The position numbers were made by a program, and so were the translations under genes. Positions 18,696 through 26,965 of a stretch of DNA of 64,000 nt are shown here, piece after piece. Position 1 is the first letter of the stretch, and every line of letters starts with the position of its first letter. Below the pieces are notes generated by a model, which saw only the letters and a list, made by a program, of their open reading frames with translations, had not been told where the DNA came from and ran no database searches. The DNA lies in the NCBI RefSeq assembly GCF_900119705.1, contig NZ_LT632322.1, forward strand, positions 806,001 to 870,000. The letters are read 5' to 3'. Source of the DNA: Murdochiella vaginalis (GTDB lineage Bacteria; Bacillota; Clostridia; Tissierellales; Peptoniphilaceae).

Positions 18696-18719
18696 CACAG
18701 CCGATACGGAAGGGCTGTG
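18696..18719 (+). other. Short hairpin before the RelA/SpoT-like gene
   Basis: CACAGCC (18696-18702) and GGCTGTG (18713-18719) form seven perfect pairs, 7 bases before the AGGACAAAGGAG ribosome site. No T-run follows. It could affect translation or mRNA ends. Confidence 0.4.
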
Positions 18720-18738
18720 GAGGACAAAGGAGAATTTC

Positions 18739-20136
18739 GTGAAAATACCTCTTTTTTCTTATATTGATGAAGCGATTGACCTCAAACATTCGTTGCGTTT
18801 TGAAATTGAGGAAGCGCAGCAGGCCATTGACTCGTTTTTTGAGCAGAGCTTTGGTCATTTAGACAGCTTTGTCAATTACACCTCGCGCGTGAAGGCGGAT
18901 GACAGCTTAAAAGAAAAGATTATTCGTCAAAATTTGTTACATACCGTTTCCGCCGAGCAGCTGTTCGGCCATATTTCCGATCTGATCGGCAGCCGCATCG
19001 AATGCCGATTTATCCGCGACGAAGAACAGATTTACCGTGCCTTGTTCAAGCTCTTTCCCACAAAGCGTTCGGATGGCTTTTATCAATGTGATCGCGATCC
19101 GCGCATCGAATTGCGCTTAGATGAACCACAGCCTAAAAATCAGAAAAACGGGTATCGTTCTTATCGCATCGACGGCCATTTTTTGGGCCAACAAGTGCTG
19201 AATTTTGAGCTGCAGATCAAGAGCATTGTCAACGTTTTTTGGAATGAAATTGACCATAAAATCCTGTATAAAAATTACAATTATGTGCTGACAGAAAAAT
19301 TTGTGCATGACATCATGGACTCCATCATGGGCGACCTGATTATTATCGACCGGCAAATGGAGATGCTCTACGATCAGCTCGGTACACTCGATGCGCCGGA
19401 CCAGTTTCAGGCGCGTGAGCAGCTGAAAACCATGATCGGTCGTTTGGTGCAGGACGCGTATCTCCTGCCCTTACGGGAACAGTTTCACGTCAGCTTTGAT
19501 TTTCGTTTGGCGATTGATCTGATTACCGACTTTCTTTTTGCGCGGGTGGAGTACGAATCACGCGAACAGTACGCGACGGAGTTTTTGCGCATCATGGATG
19601 ATGCGTTCAGCGGGCAACGGGTGCTGGAGCTTTTCGGAGAGCGCATTGTCTTTGATCCGCCGATTCATTACCATGATCCTATGACCGCTTCCTTTGGCGT
19701 ACGGCTGGAAAAAATTGCGAACGAAGATATTCTCTGGAACCTTCTGGTGCATATTCTTTTCGACCTTAATACGCACATGAAACCGCGCAACTTGTTTCGC
19801 ACCTTTGTAGACTATCTGTATTTTCGTGTGATTAACGCCATTCGCGAGGCCTATCGTGAAGAAGGCCGGGATTGGGAGGACGCCGAAGATCTGATTGATG
19901 CCATGACCGAGGGGTATTTGCAGCATGCAACGATGACTCGACTTCTTCCAAAGGATTTTATTCGCTCCGGGACCGCTTCGCTGAAGCGTAACGTCTCGGT
20001 GACACTGCGAACGGAGGATCCACACGATAAAGAAGCGATCATGGCACATTTTCGGCGTTTTTATCCGTTGCGTGCGCCGGAATCGTTCGAATCGGAAGCG
20101 TTAGAAAATGAGGAAAAACATGCGAACGGTGATTAA
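18739..20136 (+). CDS. RelA/SpoT-domain (alarmone synthetase-like) protein with extra C-terminal domain
   Basis: A 465-residue protein. Residues ~20-185 match the (p)ppGpp synthetase fold: SFVNYTSRVKADDSLKEKI (the RxKxxxS-type nucleotide motif), HISDLIGSRIECRF (D...G.R) and FELQIKSIVNVFWNEIDHKILYK (ExQI and W..I(E/D)HKxxYK). No HD hydrolase, TGS or ACT domain is present. The ~270 residues after the synthetase fold are helical and are not part of small alarmone synthetases; I do not recognise them. Start GTG, with AAAGGAG upstream. It probably makes or binds alarmones, but activity is unproven. Confidence 0.75.
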   Translation: MKIPLFSYIDEAIDLKHSLRFEIEEAQQAIDSFFEQSFGHLDSFVNYTSRVKADDSLKEKIIRQNLLHTVSAEQLFGHISDLIGSRIECRFIRDEEQIYRALFKLFPTKRSDGFYQCDRDPRIELRLDEPQPKNQKNGYRSYRIDGHFLGQQVLNFELQIKSIVNVFWNEIDHKILYKNYNYVLTEKFVHDIMDSIMGDLIIIDRQMEMLYDQLGTLDAPDQFQAREQLKTMIGRLVQDAYLLPLREQFHVSFDFRLAIDLITDFLFARVEYESREQYATEFLRIMDDAFSGQRVLELFGERIVFDPPIHYHDPMTASFGVRLEKIANEDILWNLLVHILFDLNTHMKPRNLFRTFVDYLYFRVINAIREAYREEGRDWEDAEDLIDAMTEGYLQHATMTRLLPKDFIRSGTASLKRNVSVTLRTEDPHDKEAIMAHFRRFYPLRAPESFESEALENEEKHANGD

Positions 20137-21454
20137 AAATGCAACCGTCGTGACCATGAACGATGCGCGAGATATTCTTCGCGAGGCCACGGTATGTATC
20201 GAAGACGGGCGCATTGTCGATATCTTCTCGACGTGTTCCCCTGGCCGTGCGTTGCAGCGTGACGGCGAACCAAACGATCACACTGTCGAAGAGAACGTGA
20301 TCGATGCCCAAGGGGATGTGCTTCTTCCGGGCCTGATCAATGCCCATACGCACCTGGCCATGAGCCTTTTTCGCAACTACGGAAACGACGTAGCCTTAAA
20401 AGAATGGCTTGAGGACTATATTTGGCCGCTCGAGGCGCATCTGACGCGTGAAGAGATTGTTGCCGGAGCAAAGCTGAGTATTCTGGAAATGCTGCGCGGA
20501 GGAACCACGACATTTGCGGACATGTACATGGAGGAAGATGCCATTGCCGAGGCCGTCACGCAAATGGGGATACGTGCGCTGCTGTGTTCCGCCTTTACGG
20601 ATGGTAGCGTCGCCACGCGGCCGGGAGAGGTTCGACGCCTTGCAGCATATCAAACGGCTAATGGGCGCATTCGCATGCGCTTGGCGCCTCATGCGGTTTA
20701 CACCTGCTCGCCGGAGACCTTGCAAAAAGTAAAAGCGCTGGGCGAAAAGTGGGGAATCGGCTTTCACCTGCACCTTGCGGAAACGCGCGAAGAAGACGAA
20801 CAGTGTCGAAAAACCTATGGCATATCACCTACGATGCTGTTGGATCGTGCCGGCCTTTTGGGGCCGAATACGATGCTGGCGCATGCGGTTTGGCTGGATG
20901 ACGACGATATTGCCTGTATTGCGGCGCGCGGCGCCAGTTGCGTCTATAATCCGGTGAGCAATATGAAGCTGGCAAGCGGCTTTATGCCATTGGGAAAATT
21001 ACGTCAGGCGGGCGTGCCGATTGCGCTCGGTACGGATGGCCCCAGCTCCAACAACGCGCAGGACATGTTTCGCGAAATGCTCGTGGGCTCGCTCATCCAA
21101 AAAGGACATAGCCTCGATCCGACGGCTGCCAATGCGCATACCATGCTGTGGATGGCCACACGTGGCGGTGCACGAGCCATCGGACAGGAGAAAGAGCTGG
21201 GTAGTATTGAAATCGGGAAGAAAGCGGATCTGATCCTGGTGGACTTCCGTCACGTTCGGCATACGCCGAAACCCGAGGATATCGAAGCGGCGCTGGTCTA
21301 TGCGACGTCTTCGGACGACGTGCGGCTGACCATGATAGACGGCATAATTCGGATGCAGGACGGTCGCTTTCCGGGACAAAACGAAGAAGCCATTTGTCAG
21401 GAGGCGGAGCGCGCCTGGCGTACGCTTCACAAACAGAAGGGACAACGCGCATGA
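20120..21454 (+). CDS. mtaD: 5-methylthioadenosine/S-adenosylhomocysteine deaminase
   Basis: A 444-residue amidohydrolase of the MtaD/SsnA group. The zinc site is seen as INAHTHLAMSLFR, GFHLHLAETREE, LAHAVWLDDDD and LGTDGPSSNN (HxH, E, H, D). These enzymes deaminate MTA, SAH or adenosine in methionine salvage. I chose the second ATG (20120) because GAGG sits 5-6 bases upstream; the first (20108) has none. The gene overlaps the RelA/SpoT-like gene by 17 bp and the acpS-nnrD gene by 4 bp, so it sits mid-operon. Confidence 0.88.
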   Translation: MRTVIKNATVVTMNDARDILREATVCIEDGRIVDIFSTCSPGRALQRDGEPNDHTVEENVIDAQGDVLLPGLINAHTHLAMSLFRNYGNDVALKEWLEDYIWPLEAHLTREEIVAGAKLSILEMLRGGTTTFADMYMEEDAIAEAVTQMGIRALLCSAFTDGSVATRPGEVRRLAAYQTANGRIRMRLAPHAVYTCSPETLQKVKALGEKWGIGFHLHLAETREEDEQCRKTYGISPTMLLDRAGLLGPNTMLAHAVWLDDDDIACIAARGASCVYNPVSNMKLASGFMPLGKLRQAGVPIALGTDGPSSNNAQDMFREMLVGSLIQKGHSLDPTAANAHTMLWMATRGGARAIGQEKELGSIEIGKKADLILVDFRHVRHTPKPEDIEAALVYATSSDDVRLTMIDGIIRMQDGRFPGQNEEAICQEAERAWRTLHKQKGQRA

Positions 21455-22836
21455 TAGGCATCGATGTCGTGGAGATTGCACGTTTCGCCACCGGAAAACA
21501 AGGGCCTTCCTTTATGCGTCGCGTTTTTACCGAAGAGGAGCGCCGTTATTTGGAAAACAGTCCGCATCCCGTGGAAACCATGGCAGGACTGTACGCGGCA
21601 AAAGAAGCCGTTTTTAAGGCTTTGGGAGTGGGCATCGGAAGGATTCCGTTTCAATCCGTGGAAATCACGCATGAGGCGTCCGGACGTCCGGAGGTGCAGC
21701 TTTACGAGGAAGCGTTGGTGTTGCTGCAACATCTTTCTGCGAATCGTGCCGAAATCAGCATCACGCACGATGCCGGTGTCGCTGTAGCCGTATGCGTTTT
21801 CCTGCCAGATCCAATCGCAGATTTATCTTTAGCCGTGGAATCGTCCCTTTCTGCAAACCGGTTGTCGTCTTCATCCGCATGGCCTTCGGCGCGTGCTTTG
21901 GCGTTGCTACAGGAGTCGGGAAGACAGCATCGCGAGCTTGCCGACTCTCTGTTGCGGCGTGATCGGGCGGGCTATAAAACGCAATACGGAAAGGTTGCCA
22001 TCGTCGGTGGATCTCAGGGGATGGTCGGTTCGGTGTGCCTTGCAGCACAAGCAGCGCTTCGCAGCGGTGCCGGGCTCGTTTATGCCGTCGTGCCGGAAAG
22101 TATCGCTTCGGCGGTGCAGAATAAGTTGTTGGAAGCCATCGTTCGTCCGATACCGGATGATGGATGCGGCCACTTTACGATGGCACGTTTGCCGGAGGTG
22201 ATGGACGCGGTCTCGGATTGTTCCTGCATGGCCATCGGTCCGGGTATGGGCCGTTTTTCCGAAGCGGCGTCTTTTGTATCCGGCGTGTTGGAACGCCTTT
22301 CCCTTCCCTGTATCATCGATGCGGACGCCATCAATGCGCTCGCTTCTTGTCCCGAGCGTTTAAAAACGCTTCAACAGGATGTGATTCTCACGCCTCATGA
22401 AATGGAAATGAGCCGACTCAGCGCCACCCCGTTGGAGGTCGTTCGCGCGCATCGTAAAGAAACGGCGGAGCGATTTGCATTGGACCATCGTGCTCTTGTA
22501 GTATTGAAAGGTGCGGATACCGTCATCACGGACGGAAGAAACACAACCTGTAATCCCAGCGGAACGCCGGGCATGGCGACGGCCGGATCGGGTGACGTCC
22601 TGACAGGCATGGTTGCCGCATTCTTAGCGGCAGGCTATCCGGCGCGAATGGCAGCACGTCTGGCCTGCGATCTACATGGTCTGGCAGGCGAATTCGCCTG
22701 CGAAGCGTTGGAAGAAGAGTGCATGATTGCTTCCGATTTGCTAATGTATTTACCGAAGGCATTTCGGCTGTTCCATGTTTTGCGCGAGCAGGAAGAGGAC
22801 GAGCAAGGAGAGAGGGGAAACGCATGCAAAAGGTGA
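21451..22836 (+). CDS. Fused holo-ACP synthase and NAD(P)H-hydrate dehydratase
   Basis: A 461-residue two-domain enzyme. Residues 1-~118 are Acp[10 protein letters not shown] (Mg-binding D5) and [15 protein letters not shown] (E52), which transfers phosphopantetheine from CoA to acyl carrier protein. A low-complexity Ser/Ala linker (about residues 120-165) joins it to an NnrD domain (ADP-dependent NAD(P)HX dehydratase): [45 protein letters not shown] and the [14 protein letters not shown] anion hole. NnrD is usually fused to the epimerase NnrE; here it is fused to AcpS and no epimerase domain is visible. Start ATG at 21451 overlaps the mtaD stop. Confidence 0.9.
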   Translation: MIGIDVVEIARFATGKQGPSFMRRVFTEEERRYLENSPHPVETMAGLYAAKEAVFKALGVGIGRIPFQSVEITHEASGRPEVQLYEEALVLLQHLSANRAEISITHDAGVAVAVCVFLPDPIADLSLAVESSLSANRLSSSSAWPSARALALLQESGRQHRELADSLLRRDRAGYKTQYGKVAIVGGSQGMVGSVCLAAQAALRSGAGLVYAVVPESIASAVQNKLLEAIVRPIPDDGCGHFTMARLPEVMDAVSDCSCMAIGPGMGRFSEAASFVSGVLERLSLPCIIDADAINALASCPERLKTLQQDVILTPHEMEMSRLSATPLEVVRAHRKETAERFALDHRALVVLKGADTVITDGRNTTCNPSGTPGMATAGSGDVLTGMVAAFLAAGYPARMAARLACDLHGLAGEFACEALEEECMIASDLLMYLPKAFRLFHVLREQEEDEQGERGNACKR

Positions 22837-23198
22837 CCAGGGGCGATCTTTTTTTTGCCGACTTGGATCCGGTACAGGGGTCCGAACAGGGCGGCGTGCG
22901 TCCCGTGGTCGTTTTACAAAACAATGTCGGCAACAAATACAGTCCGACCATTATTGTTGCAGCCATCACTTCCCGACGGAGCAAGAACCAAATGCCCACC
23001 CATGTTCCCGTTTCGCACCGGAGCGATCTCCCCAAAGATTCCATGGTGCTGCTGGAGCAGCTGCGAACGATTGATAAAAAGCGCCTGCAAATGAAAATTG
23101 GCGCTCTCGACGAGGAGATCATGGCGCGTATTGATGAAGCGCTAGGTATTTCCGTCGGTCTCCTGTCGATACGGAAAAAGAAAAGAGAAAACGAATGA
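22824..23198 (+). CDS. mazF: MazF/NdoA-family endoribonuclease toxin
   Basis: A 124-residue type II toxin of the PemK/MazF fold, an mRNA-cleaving ribonuclease. It shows [21 protein letters not shown] (conserved Arg near residue 28), [15 protein letters not shown] (catalytic Ser/Thr region) and the C-terminal [13 protein letters not shown]. Start ATG follows AAGGAGAGAGGGG and overlaps the nnrD end by 13 bp; the stop overlaps map (ATGA). In Bacillus the gene sits downstream of acpS behind the ndoAI antitoxin gene. Here no antitoxin frame is seen between nnrD and this gene. Confidence 0.92.
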   Translation: MQKVTRGDLFFADLDPVQGSEQGGVRPVVVLQNNVGNKYSPTIIVAAITSRRSKNQMPTHVPVSHRSDLPKDSMVLLEQLRTIDKKRLQMKIGALDEEIMARIDEALGISVGLLSIRKKKRENE

Positions 23199-23995
23199 TT
23201 ACGATTAAAACGGAAGAACAAATTCAAGGCATGAAGGCAGCCGGCGAGATTCTATGTAAAACGCATCTGGCGATCCGTCGCATCCTTCGCCCCGGCCTCA
23301 CGACGTTATCGGTCGATGCTTTTGCCGAAGCGTTCATGCACTATAAGGATGCGACGCCGGAACAGAAGGGCTATCAGGGCTTTCCGTTCGCCTTGTGCAT
23401 GAGCGTGAACGACGAAGTTTGTCACGGTTTTCCCGGCGAGCGGAAATTGGAAGAAGGGGATATTCTGTCGATTGATAATGTTGTACGTTATCATGATTAT
23501 TTGGCGGATTCCTGTTGGAGCTATGCCATCGGCACGCTGTCGCCGGAGGATCAGAAGCTGATGGACGTGACGAAGGAGGCGCTCTATCGGGGCGTGGATG
23601 CTGTGCGTGTGGGAAATCGTCTGGTAGCCATCGGAGAGGCAATCCAGCCCTTCGTCGAGGCGCAGGGGTTCTCGGTGGTACGCGACTTTATCGGACACGG
23701 CATCGGCAAGGAAATGCACGAGGATCCGCAAGTTTTACACTATGTCACCAAGCAGCGTGGCATTCGATTGCGTGAAAACATGGTACTTACCGTTGAGCCC
23801 ATGATCAATGCGGGAGACTGGCCGGTTGTGCTGGATTCTAACGGTTGGACAGCCCGCACAAGGGATGGCAAGAAGTCCTGCCAATATGAGCATACGATCG
23901 CCGTGCGCCCGGATGGCCCGGAAGTGTTGACGGAACAGAAGAATACGTCCCTGACGAATGAGGAGATCGCTTGGATCGACTCCTATGTTTTTTAA
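23195..23995 (+). CDS. map: Methionine aminopeptidase, type I
   Basis: A 266-residue enzyme that removes the initiator Met. The five metal ligands are visible: Asp in LSIDNVV, Asp in YLADSC (11 residues later), His in [10 protein letters not shown], Glu in TVEPMIN, and Glu in QYEHTIAV. It is the last gene of the run mtaD-acpS/nnrD-mazF-map, followed by a strong terminator. The [15 protein letters not shown] variant is also seen in other Firmicute type I enzymes. Confidence 0.95.
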   Translation: MITIKTEEQIQGMKAAGEILCKTHLAIRRILRPGLTTLSVDAFAEAFMHYKDATPEQKGYQGFPFALCMSVNDEVCHGFPGERKLEEGDILSIDNVVRYHDYLADSCWSYAIGTLSPEDQKLMDVTKEALYRGVDAVRVGNRLVAIGEAIQPFVEAQGFSVVRDFIGHGIGKEMHEDPQVLHYVTKQRGIRLRENMVLTVEPMINAGDWPVVLDSNGWTARTRDGKKSCQYEHTIAVRPDGPEVLTEQKNTSLTNEEIAWIDSYVF

Positions 23996-24003
23996 GAGCA
24001 GCA

Positions 24004-24040
24004 AAAGCCCATCCGCAGCAGTGCGAGGATGGGCTTTTTT
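24004..24040 (+). terminator. Terminator after map (may also end the convergent Mga-like gene)
   Basis: AAAGCCCATCC (24004-24014) and GGATGGGCTTT (24027-24037) pair perfectly over 11 bp and a T-run follows. The A-run at the other end would allow function from both strands. Confidence 0.9.
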
Positions 24041-24070
24041 AAAGGTTGATTGACGAAATCGAAGGAGAGA

Positions 24071-25645
24071 TTAAAACAAGAGTTTTTTTCTTCCGGAACA
24101 AAGCGAAAGACTTTTCTCCGCACCTTGAAATCCACAGAACATATTTAGGAAGGTGTCAATATTGACCGTCAGTTCATTTTTCTCATCATAGATCGCTTGG
24201 ATCATGTCGCCGATTTCAAAGAGCGCATTACTGCTTAGAAAACTATCCCGAACGCGGAGAATCTGCCCGACCTCATCTCCATCCAAGTTGGGCGTGAGAA
24301 GATTCGTGATGAGCAAATGAATCGGTTCCATGGGCGTTTTCGCGGTTTTCGCTTCCGTATGGGAAGTAAAGCTGGCGAAGACATTAAAAATGGAGGAGAG
24401 CATTTCCTTCATGAAGGCTTCATGGGATGGGCCGAAATGACTTTCCACTTTTATATTCAAGCGCGCGTATTGTCGGCGAAGGCTGTTCAATAATCCCGTC
24501 CAATATTGGTGAAGGATATAAAAGAGATGGATGGTATTTGCAAAAGTGGCTGTTCCGCAAATATTCTTTTGCATGCTATGCAGTTCCTTCATGGCATCAA
24601 CGGTGAAGTCGTAGTGATTGATGTATGCACTCATGCAGAGAATGGCGGCGGAGTTGAAGATGATCATGGGGTGAAAACAGTCGCGTCGAGCTAAGAAAAA
24701 CGCATTGTTCAGATGGAATGCAAGGCGCAGACTATCATCCAGCTCAATGGTATGGCGCTTGGCCAATGCTGTAAGCGATTTTTCCACGATGCGATCTTCT
24801 TCAGTCGCCTTTTCCGGTGAAAAGGATAAACGATATCCTTGTTCGGGAAGAGGGTAGAGCAGATCAAAGAGAGCATCTTGATCCAGAGGAAAACCGAAGA
24901 CTTCACTATAGTATTCACAATTTTTGATAAAACTATTTTCTTTTGCACATTGTTCATAAAGAGCGCAAAAGTCTTCCGAAAAGGCAAAGTTTTCTTTGCG
25001 GTGCCCCTGACGATACCGGGTGGCCCCAATGGCGATGAGCAACACAAAAGTCTCCAATGGGAAAAGCGTCGTCATTTGGTTGAAAAACGGGGCAAAATCA
25101 CGCACAAAGTTTCGACAATTTTGCATGAAATCCGCAGAAAACGGCTGATATTTTCCGGGATACAGTTCCAGGAAAAAATCTCGATAGAATGCTCGAACGG
25201 CTTCTTCTTTCCCAACGATGTGGCAGGGGCTGCTTTCGATTTGCAAGTGATATTGCTCTTTGGCAATGGCATTGAATTCATGCACCAGTCGATACGCGGA
25301 GGAAACGGAAGCATGTTCCTGTGCCGCCAAGGTGGTCAATGCCAGATCCTCTTCAAAAAAGATGCGGCGCACAAGGCGGAAAATTAACTTATTGTGCGTA
25401 ATCGGCACATAGATTTCAGCCGGTTGAAACGTGGGGGAAAACGAGGCATTTAAATAGCCGTCGGAAATACGCAGGCTTAACCCCGGATACATTGCTTTCA
25501 TCTTTTCCACATCAGCAATCAGGGTGCTATCTGTCATATGCAGTGTTTTCTTGAGATCGTCCAGTGATACACGGGGATTACCGTAGATAAAATATTCTAA
25601 AATGAACAGCCGCCGATTTTCGGCATTGGAAATAAGTTCGCGCAT
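24071..25645 (-). CDS. Mga-like transcriptional regulator
   Basis: A 524-residue protein with the layout of Mga/AtxA-type regulators. Two N-terminal helix-turn-helix segments lie at about residues 10-60 (NPRVSLDDLKKTLHMTDSTLIADVEKMK) and 95-140 (LTTLAAQEHASVSSAYRLVHEFN). Long helical PRD-like domains follow, and the C-terminal ~90 residues resemble the EIIB-like end of the family. Such regulators are activators, often controlled by PTS phosphorylation. ATG start with GAGGAAAG upstream. It is divergent from the allose operon, which it may or may not control. Confidence 0.75.
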   Translation of the reverse strand: MRELISNAENRRLFILEYFIYGNPRVSLDDLKKTLHMTDSTLIADVEKMKAMYPGLSLRISDGYLNASFSPTFQPAEIYVPITHNKLIFRLVRRIFFEEDLALTTLAAQEHASVSSAYRLVHEFNAIAKEQYHLQIESSPCHIVGKEEAVRAFYRDFFLELYPGKYQPFSADFMQNCRNFVRDFAPFFNQMTTLFPLETFVLLIAIGATRYRQGHRKENFAFSEDFCALYEQCAKENSFIKNCEYYSEVFGFPLDQDALFDLLYPLPEQGYRLSFSPEKATEEDRIVEKSLTALAKRHTIELDDSLRLAFHLNNAFFLARRDCFHPMIIFNSAAILCMSAYINHYDFTVDAMKELHSMQKNICGTATFANTIHLFYILHQYWTGLLNSLRRQYARLNIKVESHFGPSHEAFMKEMLSSIFNVFASFTSHTEAKTAKTPMEPIHLLITNLLTPNLDGDEVGQILRVRDSFLSSNALFEIGDMIQAIYDEKNELTVNIDTFLNMFCGFQGAEKSLSLCSGRKKLLF

Positions 25646-25798
25646 GGCTTTCCTCTTTCTATTCTCCTTTTCAGGTAGAGAACTTCTTTCGTTAACGTAT
25701 TATATTATATTACAAATTTCTTGTCTTTAGCGCATTCTTTTTTTGTAGTCAAGGAAAAGTGTGCTTTGACATGTGCCTTGACATATGAAAACATTTCC

Positions 25799-25827
25799 TT
25801 GACGTGTATCGAAACCGTGTTTATAAT
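25799..25827 (+). promoter_or_regulatory. Promoter of the allose operon
   Basis: TTGACG (25799-25804), 17 bp, TATAAT (25822-25827). Two further TTGAC hexamers lie just upstream (25766 and 25778). The start point falls about 20 bases ahead of the operator palindrome. Confidence 0.9.
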
Positions 25828-25852
25828 AAATTTAATTCATAGGAGTGGCAAA

Positions 25853-25876
25853 CGTTACGTAAACGTTTACGTAACG
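25853..25876. promoter_or_regulatory. Perfect 24-bp LacI-type operator
   Basis: CGTTACGTAAAC is followed directly by its exact reverse complement. The core GTAAACGTTTAC is the classic LacI/GalR half-site pair with central CG. Centred about 38 bp after the -10 box, it would act as a roadblock or sit under the initiating polymerase. The LacI-type regulator encoded 85 bp downstream is the obvious ligand. Confidence 0.9.
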
Positions 25877-25960
25877 AAAAACGAGATAACTTCTCTACTC
25901 GCAACCGAAATATAGGCGCAAAATCCTTAGCGTATCGGGAAAGTAGAAAACGAGGCAGGC

Positions 25961-26965
25961 GTGCAACCAACCATAAAGGATATTGCAAATAAGGCAAACG
26001 TTTCGATTGCCACCGTTTCGCGTGTGCTCAATCAAAAAGGAGGATATTCACAAGAGACCTATCGTCATGTGCAACACGTGATTGAAGAAACGGGGTTTTC
26101 CAGCAATTCGCTGGCAAGAGCGTTTCGCACCGGCCAAACCCGCACTGTCGGCTTGCTCGTCCCGGATATCTGTAACGAGTTCTTTGCGCGCATTGCGCGA
26201 CAAATTAGCCTCTGGTTTTTGGAGCGAAACTATGTCACGTTGATTTGCGCATCGGATGAGAGCCAAAAGATCGAAGGCGGATATTTGCGGGAGCTGCAAA
26301 ACCGAAGTGTGGATGGCCTGCTTTATATACAGGGACGAAAGCAGGGCGTCAAAACGGCTTTTGAAAAGAACGTGCCCATCGTCTATATTGACCGCTATTC
26401 CGAGGAAAGTGGACCCTGTGTTGTTTCCGACAATACAAGCGGCGGGAAAATAGCAGCCGAAGCGCTACTCCATAGGGGCCGAAGTCAACCGCTCCTTATT
26501 CGTGATGTTTGTGAGACGAGTGCCGTAAAAGGGAGATGCACCGGTTTTCTGGAAACGATGTTCAAAAACAATGTAACCGTGTTGGTGCATTCGGTGGCAT
26601 CTCCGATCAGTTCGGCCGGCTATCAATGTATGAAAGAGGTGTTGCAGAAAAAAGAAGAATTTGACAGCGTATTTTGTACCAATGATCCATTGGCGATGGG
26701 CGTGAGTCAAGCTCTGCTTTCCGCGGGACGACGCATACCGCAGGATGTCACTGTCATCGGCTTTGATGGCAACGCCAGTATTCGTCAAGCCTTTCCATTT
26801 GTTTTGACCATTCGTCAGGACACAACACAACTGGTGAACATTGCATGTTCCACGCTTTTGCGCATGATGGAAGGAAAAAGCATTGCTTGGGCAAGCAAAA
26901 TTGTTCCGGTTCAACTGGTGGACTATGGAAAAGAGGGAGACAATGAACGCAATTATTCAGACTAA
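25961..26965 (+). CDS. LacI-family repressor of the allose operon
   Basis: A 334-residue regulator with an N-terminal LacI helix-turn-helix (TIKDIANKANVSIATVSRVLN, with the hinge helix ending SNSLARAFRTGQT) followed by a periplasmic-binding-protein-like sugar domain (VGLLVPDICNEFF, DGLLYIQGR, VTVIGFDGN). GTG start with a weak GAGG-type ribosome site, which suits low repressor levels. It overlaps the ABC ATPase gene by 23 bp, making it the first gene of the operon it should control. E. coli controls its als genes with an RpiR-type repressor, so this is a different solution. Confidence 0.9.
   Translation: MQPTIKDIANKANVSIATVSRVLNQKGGYSQETYRHVQHVIEETGFSSNSLARAFRTGQTRTVGLLVPDICNEFFARIARQISLWFLERNYVTLICASDESQKIEGGYLRELQNRSVDGLLYIQGRKQGVKTAFEKNVPIVYIDRYSEESGPCVVSDNTSGGKIAAEALLHRGRSQPLLIRDVCETSAVKGRCTGFLETMFKNNVTVLVHSVASPISSAGYQCMKEVLQKKEEFDSVFCTNDPLAMGVSQALLSAGRRIPQDVTVIGFDGNASIRQAFPFVLTIRQDTTQLVNIACSTLLRMMEGKSIAWASKIVPVQLVDYGKEGDNERNYSD

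Noticed and set aside
22719-22823. Antitoxin frame before mazF
   Set aside because: The in-frame extension only reads through the end of nnrD in another frame and has no antitoxin-like sequence or ribosome site.
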